Positions 53,801-64,000 of a DNA stretch of 64,000 nt are shown one piece after another. Under the pieces are notes generated by a model, which was not told the DNA's origin, searched no databases, and saw nothing but the letters and a program-made list of their open reading frames with translations. This stretch comes from Teratosphaeria epicoccoides. Lineage: Eukaryota; Ascomycota; Dothideomycetes; Mycosphaerellales; Teratosphaeriaceae. The stretch is taken from contig JADDMT010000040.1 in NCBI GenBank assembly GCA_021401465.1, positions 62,001 to 126,000 of the forward strand. Reading direction: 5' to 3'. Made by a program: the position numbers and the translations under genes. Numbering within the stretch: position 1 is the first letter of the stretch; each line of letters begins with the position of its first letter.

Positions 53801-56800
53801 CTAAGTGTCATAGGTGAATAGGACAGTTCTCTTGACTGCACCAGCGCTTGTGGCGGCAGCTGCGGCGAGAGCAGTACCAGTCTGGCTGGTGCCAAGTGTG
53901 TCGTTGTTGTTCCAGTTGGTTGGCTGCTCGAGCTGCATGATGTCGATCTTTGGCACCGAGATGAACTTGCCGGCGATGACTGGACCAACGACCAGGATGA
54001 CGAAGAGCACGAACATGCTGAAGTACAAGATCGCGTAGCGGACAACACGGCGTTTGCGCAGTTTGGACTGCTTTAGCGAGTAGATGGGCGGGCGGATTTG
54101 ACGGCTGCAATATTGGTCAGCAAAGTAGCGTTGTGAAAGGTGTACCGGTCACATACCTAGGCCTGAGCCAGAACAACATGACAGAGTGGAACTTGTCAAT
54201 GTACGGAATGAGCAGCGCCGGGAGCAAGAAGAACAGCAAAGTGTGTCCTAAAAGGAAGTCGGCAGCGAAGAAGCCGAGCTCGGTTATCTTGCACAAGAAC
54301 TCGCGACCCGGCTGCGACAGAGTGTGCCATCCGAGTGCGTACCACTTGCCCGTCCACCATGCTATGTTGGAGGTGTCGGCGCGGAACTCTCTGGTCAAGG
54401 CGAGGGCGATGATGAGTTTGTACACGAAGCGCTGAATCGCAACGGTTGCAATCATGCCCAAAAGAGTCTTCGTAAAATTCCAGCCTTCCAGGAGGTACAT
54501 CGCCTCGAAGAGGACAATGAGAATGATGACGGCAATGGCGTGAGCGATCGCGGCGAGGACTGCACCAAATTTCTTGCAGCACATGCTGAAGATGGGACCC
54601 ATACAACAAGCCATACCGAAGAACATACCAGCAACACCGGCGTTGATGCCGACCGGACCGAAGGCGACGATGGCCACACGGATCAGCGAATTTGTCGGCT
54701 TGATTGAGACGCCTGACGCTTGATTGGCTTGAATGACACCGGTACCGGCGTTAATGTAGAGGTACGGAATGAGAGTAGCGGCGACGAACACAAGCGGGCC
54801 AACAATCTCACTAAAGAATACGTTGGAAAACTTGGCACGCGGCGTATCTCCCGAGAGCTTGGCGGACGGCTCCCCGAGTGCCTTGCGCTTGAAGCCAGTA
54901 AGCCGAGTTCGTGAAAGACGGACGAAACCAATCCATGAAGCTGAGTGAGCCTTGGTGTTGCCTCGTGACAACCAGCGCAAGAACTCGCGATAGTCGATAA
55001 AGAAGTCGGCCCAGGCGAACTGGTGCGGGTTGAACAGGAATGGCGAAATGCACAGGGCGGTGGTCGTGACCCAGAACCAGAGCAGCCAGTAGCCCCAGAC
55101 TGTGAGGGTGCCGAAAAGCAGCATCAACAAGCAGCGGGCGCCAAGGTAGATGGATGGACTGGCGAAGCGCGAGTAGAGGACACCGAATGGCATGCGGGCA
55201 GTAGCGAAACCACGACCAGTACCGATGTATCGGGCACCACCAAAAGACAAGTCCTGTTGCAAAGAGTAGGCGTAGATCTGACAAACGAACACCTCGAACA
55301 GCGGTGACAGAGAGCTGAAGTGCTTCGCCAAGCGAGTAGCCGCGCGCCAGAAGCCACGTTCCGTCAATTCCTGGATCGTCAAAGGGACGAAGGAAATGAA
55401 GAACACAATGAAGATCGAGACGATACATCGCTGAATCCAATCCATGACGGGAATGATATTCGCACATCCGGTCGGGTAAATAGGATCGGTAATCGGGACG
55501 TTCTTGTTGTAGTGGCAAGTAATGGTCTCGTGACGTAGGGCTCCCAAGTTGATCAAGCACCACATGAATAATTGCACAGACAACATGATGAACAAGTTGT
55601 TGACGTGGAACCCCGGATGAGCGTAGTAGAACGACAGGAAGCGGTCCAAAGGAAGTTGAGTACCCAGGTAGTAGTACTCGCGAGACAGCATTTGCTCGCC
55701 CATACCAGTACCAATTTTGGTGGTAAAGTTCAGAATAGAGCCGAAACCCAAATCACGACCTTTACCACACTGGTAGTACTCGCAGTGCTTGATGCGGCCA
55801 CCACGGAGGAGTGCAGTCATACCAGCGTAGATGTCCTCGTTCAGGTGCAGGCCTTTTTGAGCCTTGGAGACACCACCGCGAGTCGTCATAAAAATGCCGT
55901 TGAGGAAGTCAGGATGACCGTAGTGGAGCTTGCCACCAATCTGGGCCAGAGTACGGGCGAAGAGGGTACCGAATGTCTGTTCCTTTCCGGCAGCAACATC
56001 ACCCAGTATACCAATGTTCTCGGAGAAGATATACTCGCGAGCACCAAGAATGGCGACCGGGTTGGAGTTGGTCGGTGGAAGACCAGGCGTGTAAGGTGAG
56101 ACGTTGTCGGTAGTCATCTCTTCGAACTCAGCAAGGACAGATCGAATCTTCAGACATTCCTCCAGATAGTTGTCCTGGTTAGCGTCGATGAGTTGGATGT
56201 ACTCGCCCCGGTAGAAGATCAGAGCGTGGTTCTGGTTGTCAGACTTGCCGTCGCCGAGAATCGGGTTGCCCGAGAGCATGACGCGGAACTTGGGACGGCG
56301 CATGCCGTTCTCCATGATCTCGGAGTGACCGTCTATGAGCGCAGAGAAAAGTCTTGGGTCATCGCCTTCGGCCGCTGGAGGTTCCTCGTCGAGATAGGCA
56401 ATTTGAAGATCTGGGTAGGCACGGAGCAAGAACTCGGCGTTTTCACGCTCTTCCTTCGAGAACTTGGCGTAGCGCTGCATGGAGACGACGATCTTGAATT
56501 TGCGGCGAGCCATGCGCTCGAGCTCGCGCTCCAGCTTGTCGGAATTGCCACCAAACATCTGCACGACCTCAGGGTTCTCGACACGGTAGAGCAGCTTGAT
56601 GGCACGGCTATAGTTCATGAAGCCAGAGATCGTGCGGTACAGAGTCTGAGAGCGAAGAGAGGCCCAGATACGCGTGCGAAGGGTGTATTCCGGGGCAGCC
56701 GACTTAAAACCAATGCAGTAGAAAGGCAGATCGTCAATCTTGCTCTTCTGTGTGTCTTTCTCGCTCTTCTCCAAGTCACCGTTGAACTGCGAGGTCTCGT

Positions 56801-59624
56801 CTGCCAAGATCTTGGTATCCTTGACGAAGCAGTCCCATTCGTGCGGATGCAATTGCTTGAGATATTCCAACATTGTAACACGTGAGTACGGCTCGTCCTC
56901 GCGAATGATTTCACGCAGAGACAGCAGAATCTTCTCACCATAGTGTGGAATCAGGACGGTGAATGTTGGCATGTTGTCGACCGGAAGAGGCTCGGGAATT
57001 GGCGTGGAGAGCGACTGAGCGAAGAAAGATATGCGACGCTCGGCCTCAGACATCGCCGGGAAGAACTCAGTCTTGAATGAGTGGTCCTCTTGCGAGACGA
57101 AGAAAGTAGGTGCGCGGAGTGTACGCTTGCCTTCCTGCTCTGACGGTACCTGGTGGTAAAGCAGCTTTTGGACGTGATCGATGGCAAGCAGGTGCTCACG
57201 GTACATAGAAATGACAATGGCGTTCCAGATTTGCGATATCAACACCTTTGGCTTGTACTTGATCTCCATGTCGGTGGTGGCTAGGATCTTGGAGTAGACA
57301 CGCTTTGGCAAGCGCGAGAAGATGTTCCTCCATGGAGTCCAGATAGAAACGCCGAGGTAGAAAGATCTAGCAACGGAGAAGATGCAGTTCCAAATGATGT
57401 ACCACAGGTAGGTATCCAAAAAGAACAGAATCAAGTCGGTAAAGTACATCAGGATCAGCAAGACAACCGGCTGCTTGTAGCAGAGTGTCGTGCCAACGAT
57501 ATTGTCACCGATGCAGTGGTTGATCTTCATTGTCGAGAGGATCCGGATCGGGTCACGGATGGACAATGTCAGGAAGAAGTACGATTCAGAGAGCTTGGCA
57601 GCGAAGACCAAGACCCAGAGACCGTACGACATCCACATGTCGTTGCCATGAAGGCGAGGCCAGCTTGCAGTGAAAGTCTGGCTAGCCACGTACTGCCTGC
57701 GTTTTCCGTTCAGGTAGCTGCCGAAGAGGCCACCAAGAGGCATGATGGCGAAGAAGAAAAAGGTAGCCAAAGCGTTCAGGAATTGGACTACACCAAGGAT
57801 GAGTGCAATCTTGCCCTTCTGATTGACACCAAAGATGTAGACTGCCGGGCCAATATTGATGGCGAACAAGGCAATGAGCGCGAACAGCCTCTTTGTCAGG
57901 TGCTGAGCGCCAGCCCAACGGCGTGGAACGTATAGCCATTCTGCGAGGGTAGCCAGAATCTGGATCACACAAGCCAAAGTACCCCCCAAACCAACCGCAG
58001 ACCACCTTGCGGCAGCGTGCGGCTGGTTGTTCACCTGCTGTTGGTAGTCGGAGGTGTACAGCGTGGGAGAGTTGAAAGAGGTGTAGAACCAGTACACGAC
58101 GACGTGGATGATCCAGATGCGATTGAAGTTGGTCAACAGGTGGAACCACGAGCGGGTCTCTTTGTAAGTTTTGAAGAAGGCCTTCTTCCAGACGACGTCC
58201 TTGAGGCGCTCAAAACGCTCGGCAGGTGGCAGATCAACCAAGCGGCTCTTATCCTCGAAGACGATCCGTTCGATACCTTCCGGGTACCAGAAAAGCTGGT
58301 TCATGTCATCGTAGCCAATGATGTTCTGGTGTTCGCGCTCCTTGCGGACGTACTTGCCCTCGAAAATCTCATATCCTTGATCTCTGCAGTAATTGTACAG
58401 AGGTGTGATACAGTTGTTCAGGTATGTGAATTCCTCCACCGGTTCCACGCGGTTCTGGCAAGCCGGAGAGTGCAAGTAATCGTCTGCACACTTGAAGATG
58501 AAGCACATAATCTCGGGCATGAACCGAACCTGGTTGGCTTCACCCCAGCAGAGCAGGTACAGGGCCACCTGACGAACTCTGTCGTGCTGAGACATGCGAT
58601 TCATGCGCGTCTTCCAACGATATTCGGCGGCTTCCAAGCTATTGTCGCCTTCCAAGCTTTCCAAGGTTTGCTCCTCGTTCTGAGGGTCCGCATTATTCTT
58701 CTTCTTCTTCGCGGCTTTCCGGGCCTTTCGTGTGGCGCGATTCGCTTTGCCAAGCTTCATGTTGGCAAAGCCGACAGAGTCGTCCAGATCCAAATGAGCC
58801 GCAAAGTACCACTTCCTGAAGTTGGCGTGTTCGCCACCAATGTAGTCCGCATGCAGAGAGAGCAGGGCTTGGTTTGGCGACATGCGAGAAGCGCGGGAAT
58901 CGAGGAGTGTCATCAAGTGGTCGAACATGTTGCGCATGCTGTCACGCTGAAAGCCGAACTTAGCTGTCAGGTCGAGAAAAATGTCCTCGATCTCTTCCTT
59001 GGACAGTGGAATCTGCGCTTCAGAAGTCCATGCTGGGTACGGCTCGCGCGAGCGTTGCCCAGCCGGCAGAGCGCTGGTATAGTCCATGCCATAGACAGGC
59101 GTAGAGGCGCCAGATGAGCGATTGCCACCGTACGAGACTTGCGACGAGGGAGGCCTATAGCCACGGCCTTGACCCTCGCCGTAAGAGTTGTAGCGCTCGT
59201 CTCCACGGCCGTAGTAGTCCATCTCCGCAGCTCTCGCCATGTCCGACCTCATGGTGAAATCACTGAAGGTTTCAGAGTCCTCCTCCGAGTCGTGGCCTCG
59301 TCGGCGACCGCCTTTCGGCTGACTGTAGCCACGACCCTGCTGCTGACCGGCAGGCGCACCTTGGTCGTAGTACTGGTCATTGTAGTACTCATCCTGGTAG
59401 CCCTGCTGGCCGGCCTCGTAGTAGCCATCGTGCTGACCATAGCCTTCGTGGCCGCCTTGATAGTATCCATTGTCATCGTAATAGCCATCTTGCTGACCTT
59501 GTCCGTAGCCATGCTGGTCATAATATGCATTTTGGTCGTCGTGATAGTAGCCGTCGCCAGCGTCGTGGTGCTGATCGTGCTGGCCGTAGCCTTCATTATA
59601 GCCGCCCTGGTTGGGGTGCGCCAT
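53801..59624 (-). CDS. fks1: 1,3-beta-glucan synthase catalytic subunit
   Basis: Plasma-membrane enzyme that makes cell-wall beta-1,3-glucan from UDP-glucose; the target of echinocandin drugs in other fungi. Exon 1 59624-54157, intron 54156-54105, exon 2 54104-53801, 1923 residues. The N-terminus is a long Tyr/Gly/Gln-rich low-complexity tail (about 1-100). Then come IFLDLTAKFGFQRDSMRNMF, the first helix bundle (FNRIWIIHVVVYWFY onward), the large cytosolic catalytic loop with QNHALIFYRGEYIQLIDANQ and NEDIYAGM, and the second multi-helix domain. The intron joins FWLRP to SRQIRPPIYSLKQSKLRKRR, which supplies the last membrane helix and ends LFTYDT. Without exon 2 the protein would lose that helix. 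Length and order match ascomycete FKS1. It diverges from the GH72 gene. Confidence 0.97.
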
Positions 59625-62265
59625 GGTGGATGCGTGTATTATTGATTACTGGAGGCTCAGAGTCAGCATTGAGGGCGTTTATTGTCGTTTGCTGGCAGGT
59701 GGCGGTGCCAGTGACGGCGGGACCTCTATCGCTGGTCCGTTCGCCACCGCGCGTGGCCTGCTTAACTGCGAGGGGGCTGGAGAGCAAAACTCACCTTTTC
59801 GGTGTGGAAACCATCCGCTGCGAGGCCCGATGCGTGCAGGCGTGTCAATGGGGCCACTCTGAGCGAGCGGTGGGCGATGTCAATGTTGTATGATAAGCGA
59901 GCGAAATGCAGTGCAGCTCTGGCAGGGAAATCCGGAAACGGTCCCCTCCCAAACACACCAGCGCGACTTCCTGTTTCGCAGTCAGGCCGTGCACAGCAGG
60001 AGCGTGAGATGCAACAGATGGCAGTTGCTGCAATGGCGTGGTGTTGTAACTGCTACGGACAGCGGGTGTCGTAAAGGTGACTCCTTCGTGCTGTGAGACG
60101 CCGCTCTTGTTGCTGTGAGAACGCGCGGCGAAGCGGCCAAAAGTCAATGCAATCCTCCTGTCGCCTCTGCCCTGATTGGCGGAGTATCAGATCGCACTAG
60201 GCACCGCTGTCTTCCCGCTCGATTCTTTCCCTTCCACCGCAAAACGAACGTATCGAGATGCTGGGGAGGAACAAAGCTCGTCGTGGAAGTGCGGTAGTAT
60301 AGAGTTGATGAACGTGATACTGCGCGCGGCTTCGTATGGAGAGAACCTGGAAAGGGGGATGCAGGAGATTTTCGGATGGCCGCTTCAAAGTGCTGGGATC
60401 GCCCGGCAACCACCTTACCACTTTCGGCTTGGCGTCTCCCACTTTACCCTGTCATCATTTTCAACGACACGGCATCTACTAAGTTACTAGCATGTGGCGA
60501 GCCACTGCACTGGCCGATAGAATCTTGCCCCGATACTCGATAGTCGCGTTATGTCGTCGGTATGGCAAAGCGCTATATGCGACCTCGATTATCTGAGCGA
60601 GCTCTTTTCTTTAATCTCCATCGATTGCGCGGCTGGATCAGTGCCGGTCGTCAGGCTAAACATCGCCGCCGGGTGGCAAAAGCTATTTTCAGCGCGAGGT
60701 ACTCGTAGTACCTCTTATGCGCGTTGGCTCATATTTGATCATAATTATTGACCGATGAACACATGCATTATTGCCGCAGCGCGCACGTATGGGCACCAGT
60801 GGAATCATGTGTGCACAGCCTACATGTATAACAAACGTTCGCTGTCCGTCTACTCTACATCCACCTTACATGGCTCTGAAGCCAGTTAGCGCCTTTGCCA
60901 CAATCTGGCATTCTTGACGTGTGTGCTAGTAGTCACCAGAAATAGCTTGCAAAGACATGCTGACACAACGCAAGCAGACCAGATAGAGAAGGATACTGAA
61001 ACACACTGCGGCTTGTCGCTTGGCTGCATTATTATGCATAAGTGCATGGGGCACCGGCGTCAACGAAATCTGGCTGTGCATTTGCGCATGCAAACTGATG
61101 GTCAACCATCCTCCTTTATTTTCCCCTTCTGCTCTTCGTTTATGCTAGCTATTACATAGCCATCGTGGCACTAACTTGATGTTTCTGTGTTGATTCCCTT
61201 ACGACAACTATCAGAACACGCTGCCAACTCTACAACCTACATACTGCCAGACTTGTGTACCTGCAGTAGCCTACAAGGTCCGTTGCAGGTTGCACTTTGA
61301 CAGCAGTAGCCAATCTGGAACGCGTTCCCATCACCAATTTGGCGACCTGCATTGAGCTGCTGATCCAAACTCTCCACAAAACATGTTGTTGGCTTTACCA
61401 CGGTCCTTGAAACCTGTGTCTCCCCCGGCTCGAGGCCTCTGGTAGGTTTTTGGAACACAAAATATACAGCAGTGAGCAGCCTAGCAGCCCAGCATGACCA
61501 AAAGCGCCAGACTTTGGGTCCACACCCCGGCCGGCAAGGATTTTCTATACAGCGCATCGGTAAAAGACGTTGAGGCTTAGTAGCCGCCACATGGGTCGGC
61601 GCCACCCATGAATAATGATATTGTTCCTCGCATTTACGACCTGTTGCTACGAAGCCACGCTATTAATCGTATGAGAAAGTGCATGAAAGCAAGCGATGCG
61701 CCGGATCTCGCCGTAGATTCGATCAAGAGACTCAAACGGGTGCAGGCGCGTTACTTGAGACGGGGCAGGCCTTTGTCCTTGAACCGAAGACGCGATGGAG
61801 CCAATCAGGGCAGACTAGCTCGAAAAGAATGCGGGTGGCAAAGGAGACGGACGCGGCTTGCGCGTCCCTGGCTCTAACCGCATTGAGCAGCCCACTCCTG
61901 CTCGCCGCCAGCGACTCACGAGCTAGGCCAGGCAGAACCTGCGGAGAGCAACAGGTACTCCCTACCTTTACAATCAACACCTTCTTTCAAGTTTGAGCCC
62001 ATCTTCATCATCACGGCTTTTTCTTTCCTCCCTTGGCGCGTCGACGATCGAGAGGAGTACCTGACCCGCAGCTTCTTCTTACACTCTTTCAGGTGATCAT
62101 CCGCTAGGCGTGGTCACCTCATTACAAACTTGACAAAGAAAGGTCCCCGGAGAATCCGAGCCAAGCGCTTACCAGAATCACGACGACTTTCCGCGCGGCA
62201 TTTCAGACCACATCCCAATCTCGACGGTAGTAATAATCCTGAGCAGCAACAGGCATACGATCAGG
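59625..62265. promoter_or_regulatory. Long divergent region between fks1 and the GH72 gene
   Basis: 2.64 kb, the largest gene-free stretch in the window after the peptide-locus flanks, lying between the start codons of two beta-1,3-glucan genes. Frames of up to about 120 codons (for example minus 61605-61237) show no recognisable content. A pyrimidine-rich segment (about 61981-62095) precedes the GH72 gene, typical of highly expressed fungal genes. It probably holds two promoters, long leaders and possibly leader introns. Confidence 0.5.
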
Positions 62266-63979
62266 ATGAGGGGTTTCGCAGCAGCTGCTGCCATCGCGGC
62301 GACTTTTGTTGGCGCTGCACACGCGGCGGTTGACCCAATCGTGATCAAGGGCTCCAAATTCTTCTACAAGACCAACGGCACACAATTGTAAGAGGGCAAT
62401 TCGTGCAGTGCGTGGCAAGGAGAACGGCTGATAAGATAATCCAGCTTCATTAGAGGTGTCGCGTACCAGCAGGATTACACGGGCAATGGCACCACCACCG
62501 ACACCAACGGTGACTACACCGACCCGCTGACCACCGACAACCTCCAGCGCGACATTCCATATCTCACGCAGCTGAGGACAAACACCATCCGTGTTTATGC
62601 CATTGATCCCACTACTGACCACACCGACGCGATGAACATGCTCGCGGACGCCGGCATCTACGTTATCGCAGACTTGTCTTCTCCCGGCGAGTCGATCAAT
62701 CGGAATGATCCTGCCTGGAACGACGAGCTGTACGCGCGTTACACCTCCGTCATTGACAATATGGCCAACTTCACCAACACTTTGGGTAAGTCTCCTGGCT
62801 GGCAACGTCTTGAGCTTCTCTAATTTGCGTTCAGGCTTCTTTGCGGGCAACGAAGTCTCCAATGCTCCCAACAACACTGACGCTAGTGCATTCGTCAAGG
62901 CCGCCGTCCGCGACTCGAAGGCATACATCAAGCAGCAGAACTACCGAACCATCGGTGTCGGATATGCGACCAATGACGATGCTGAAATCCGGGTTAACAT
63001 GGCAGATTACTTCAATTGCGGCGACCAGACTGACGCTATCGACTTCTGGGGCTACAACATCTATTCCTGGTGCGGCGACTCCTCGTACTCTGAGTCTGGC
63101 TATGATGTCCGTACGAAGGAGTTCTCCAACTACTCCGTCCCAGCCTTCTTCGCCGAGTACGGTTGCAACACTGTTCAGCCACGTACTTTCACCGACGTTT
63201 CAGTTCTGTTTGGCGACGAGATGAGTCCAGTCTGGTCTGGCGGCATTGTCTACATGTACTTTCAGGAGTCCAACGACTATGGCCTCGTTTCCGTCGATGG
63301 CAGCACCGTCAGCACCCTCACCGACTTCGAGAACTACTCACGCCAGATTGCAAACGTGACTCCGAGCAGCGTGGCGATGAGTGCATACACCACTTCGAAC
63401 TCCCCGGCTGCCTGCCCAGCTACCGGTACCACATGGGCTGCTGTTGCCACTCCTCTGCCACCTACTCCCAATAAGGAGCTCTGCAGCTGCATGTACGACA
63501 CTCTTTCCTGCGTGGCTAGTACCAGCACCAACTCCTCTGACTACGGCGACCTCTTTGGCACGGCCTGCGGCTATGGCGACAGCATCTGTTCTGCATTCGT
63601 GGCTAATGCTACCACTGGTGATTACGGTGCGTACAGCATGTGCAACAGCACTGAGCAGCTGGCACTTGCATTCAACAACTACTACGTCAAGGAGTCCAGC
63701 CAGGCCAGCGCATGCAGCTTCAACGGTGCGGCTACTACCAAAGCTGCCTCATCCGGCGGCAGCACCTGTTCCTCTCTTATCAAGGAGGCCGGTGGCACCG
63801 CTGGTACTGGCACTGTCACTTCTGCGCCCAGTGGAACTGGTGCGGGCAGCTCGGGGTCATCGTCTAGCAGCAAGGGCGCCGCTGCTGGTAATCCCGTTCC
63901 ATCGGTCAACTCTGTCCTGCCAATGGCTTTTGTCGCCGCGCTGGCGCTGCTCAGCGGCGCAGGCATGATCCTTTTGTAG
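62266..63979 (+). CDS. GPI-anchored 1,3-beta-glucanosyltransferase, GH72 with X8/CBM43
   Basis: Cell-wall enzyme of the GAS/GEL family that cuts and rejoins beta-1,3-glucan chains. Exons 62266-62387, 62445-62785 and 62835-63979, 535 residues. Signal peptide (MRGFAAAAAIAATFVGAAHA), then VIKGSKFFYKTNGTQFFIRG and GVAYQQDY of the GH72 barrel. The acid/base Glu161 is in FFAGNEVSN and the nucleophile Glu262 in FFAEYGCN, the same numbering as I recall for yeast Gas1. A Cys-rich X8 (CBM43) module (about 365-470) has LCSCMYDTLSCV and YSMCNSTEQLALAFNNYYV. A Ser/Gly-rich linker leads to a hydrophobic C-terminal tail, the GPI-attachment signal. The start ATG at 62266 gives the proper signal peptide. gpi3 at the other window end makes the first step of its anchor. 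Confidence 0.95.
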
Positions 63980-64000
63980 GTCCTGGAATGACGAGCGATA

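Noticed and set aside
61237..61605. Minus-strand 122-codon ORF between fks1 and the GH72 gene
   Set aside because: Composition is random and no family is recognisable.

Overview
The window is nuclear DNA of a filamentous ascomycete (Pezizomycotina). A dothideomycete seems most likely, but that is an inference. The evidence is short GT-AG introns (about 45-110 bp), single-exon housekeeping genes matching fungal GPI3, DBP6, SDA1, APC4, UTP10, NRDE2 and FKS1, a GAS/GEL-type GH72 enzyme, and a fungus-specific UstYa (DUF3328) locus. Exon coordinates below come from reading both strands by eye. Every multi-exon model listed as intact sums to a whole number of codons.

Left part (1-9.4 kb): the 5' half of the GPI-anchor gene gpi3, diverging from the ribosome-assembly helicase dbp6. 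A tetranucleotide microsatellite with an assembly gap, a small secreted-protein gene and a 16-bp minisatellite follow, then a gene-poor stretch and a CYP52-like P450 that carries a one-base frameshift.

Centre-left (9.7-20.6 kb): the accessory core. Three UstYa-family oxidase genes on the minus strand surround a plus-strand gene for a 110-residue secretory precursor. That precursor has a signal peptide and two nearly identical 39-residue units, each on its own exon and each ending in a kexin-type Lys-Arg. This is the layout of a fungal ribosomally made, UstYa-crosslinked peptide (dikaritin/asperipin-like) pathway. The Tyr-rich core resembles, but is not the same as, the asperipin core as I remember it. 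A cysteine-rich secreted protein and two hypothetical genes flank it.

Middle (21-41 kb): sda1 and apc4 diverge over a 10-bp-periodic AT-rich repeat. Then come a VHS-GAT trafficking protein, a seven-exon S10 serine carboxypeptidase, apc10/doc1, a CYP7/8-like P450 convergent with an MFS transporter, a GFA/CENP-V-type protein, a degenerate intron-containing tRNA-Thr, and an EBP-type sterol isomerase.

Right part (41-64 kb): utp10 and nrde2 diverge. After them are an unknown nuclear-looking protein, a GST gene with an in-frame stop and a GC-AG intron, and the beta-1,3-glucan synthase fks1. fks1 lies head-to-head, over 2.6 kb, with a GPI-anchored GH72-X8 beta-1,3-glucanosyltransferase. Functionally, the housekeeping genes group into ribosome assembly (dbp6, sda1, utp10), the anaphase-promoting complex (apc4, apc10) and the cell wall (gpi3, fks1, GH72).
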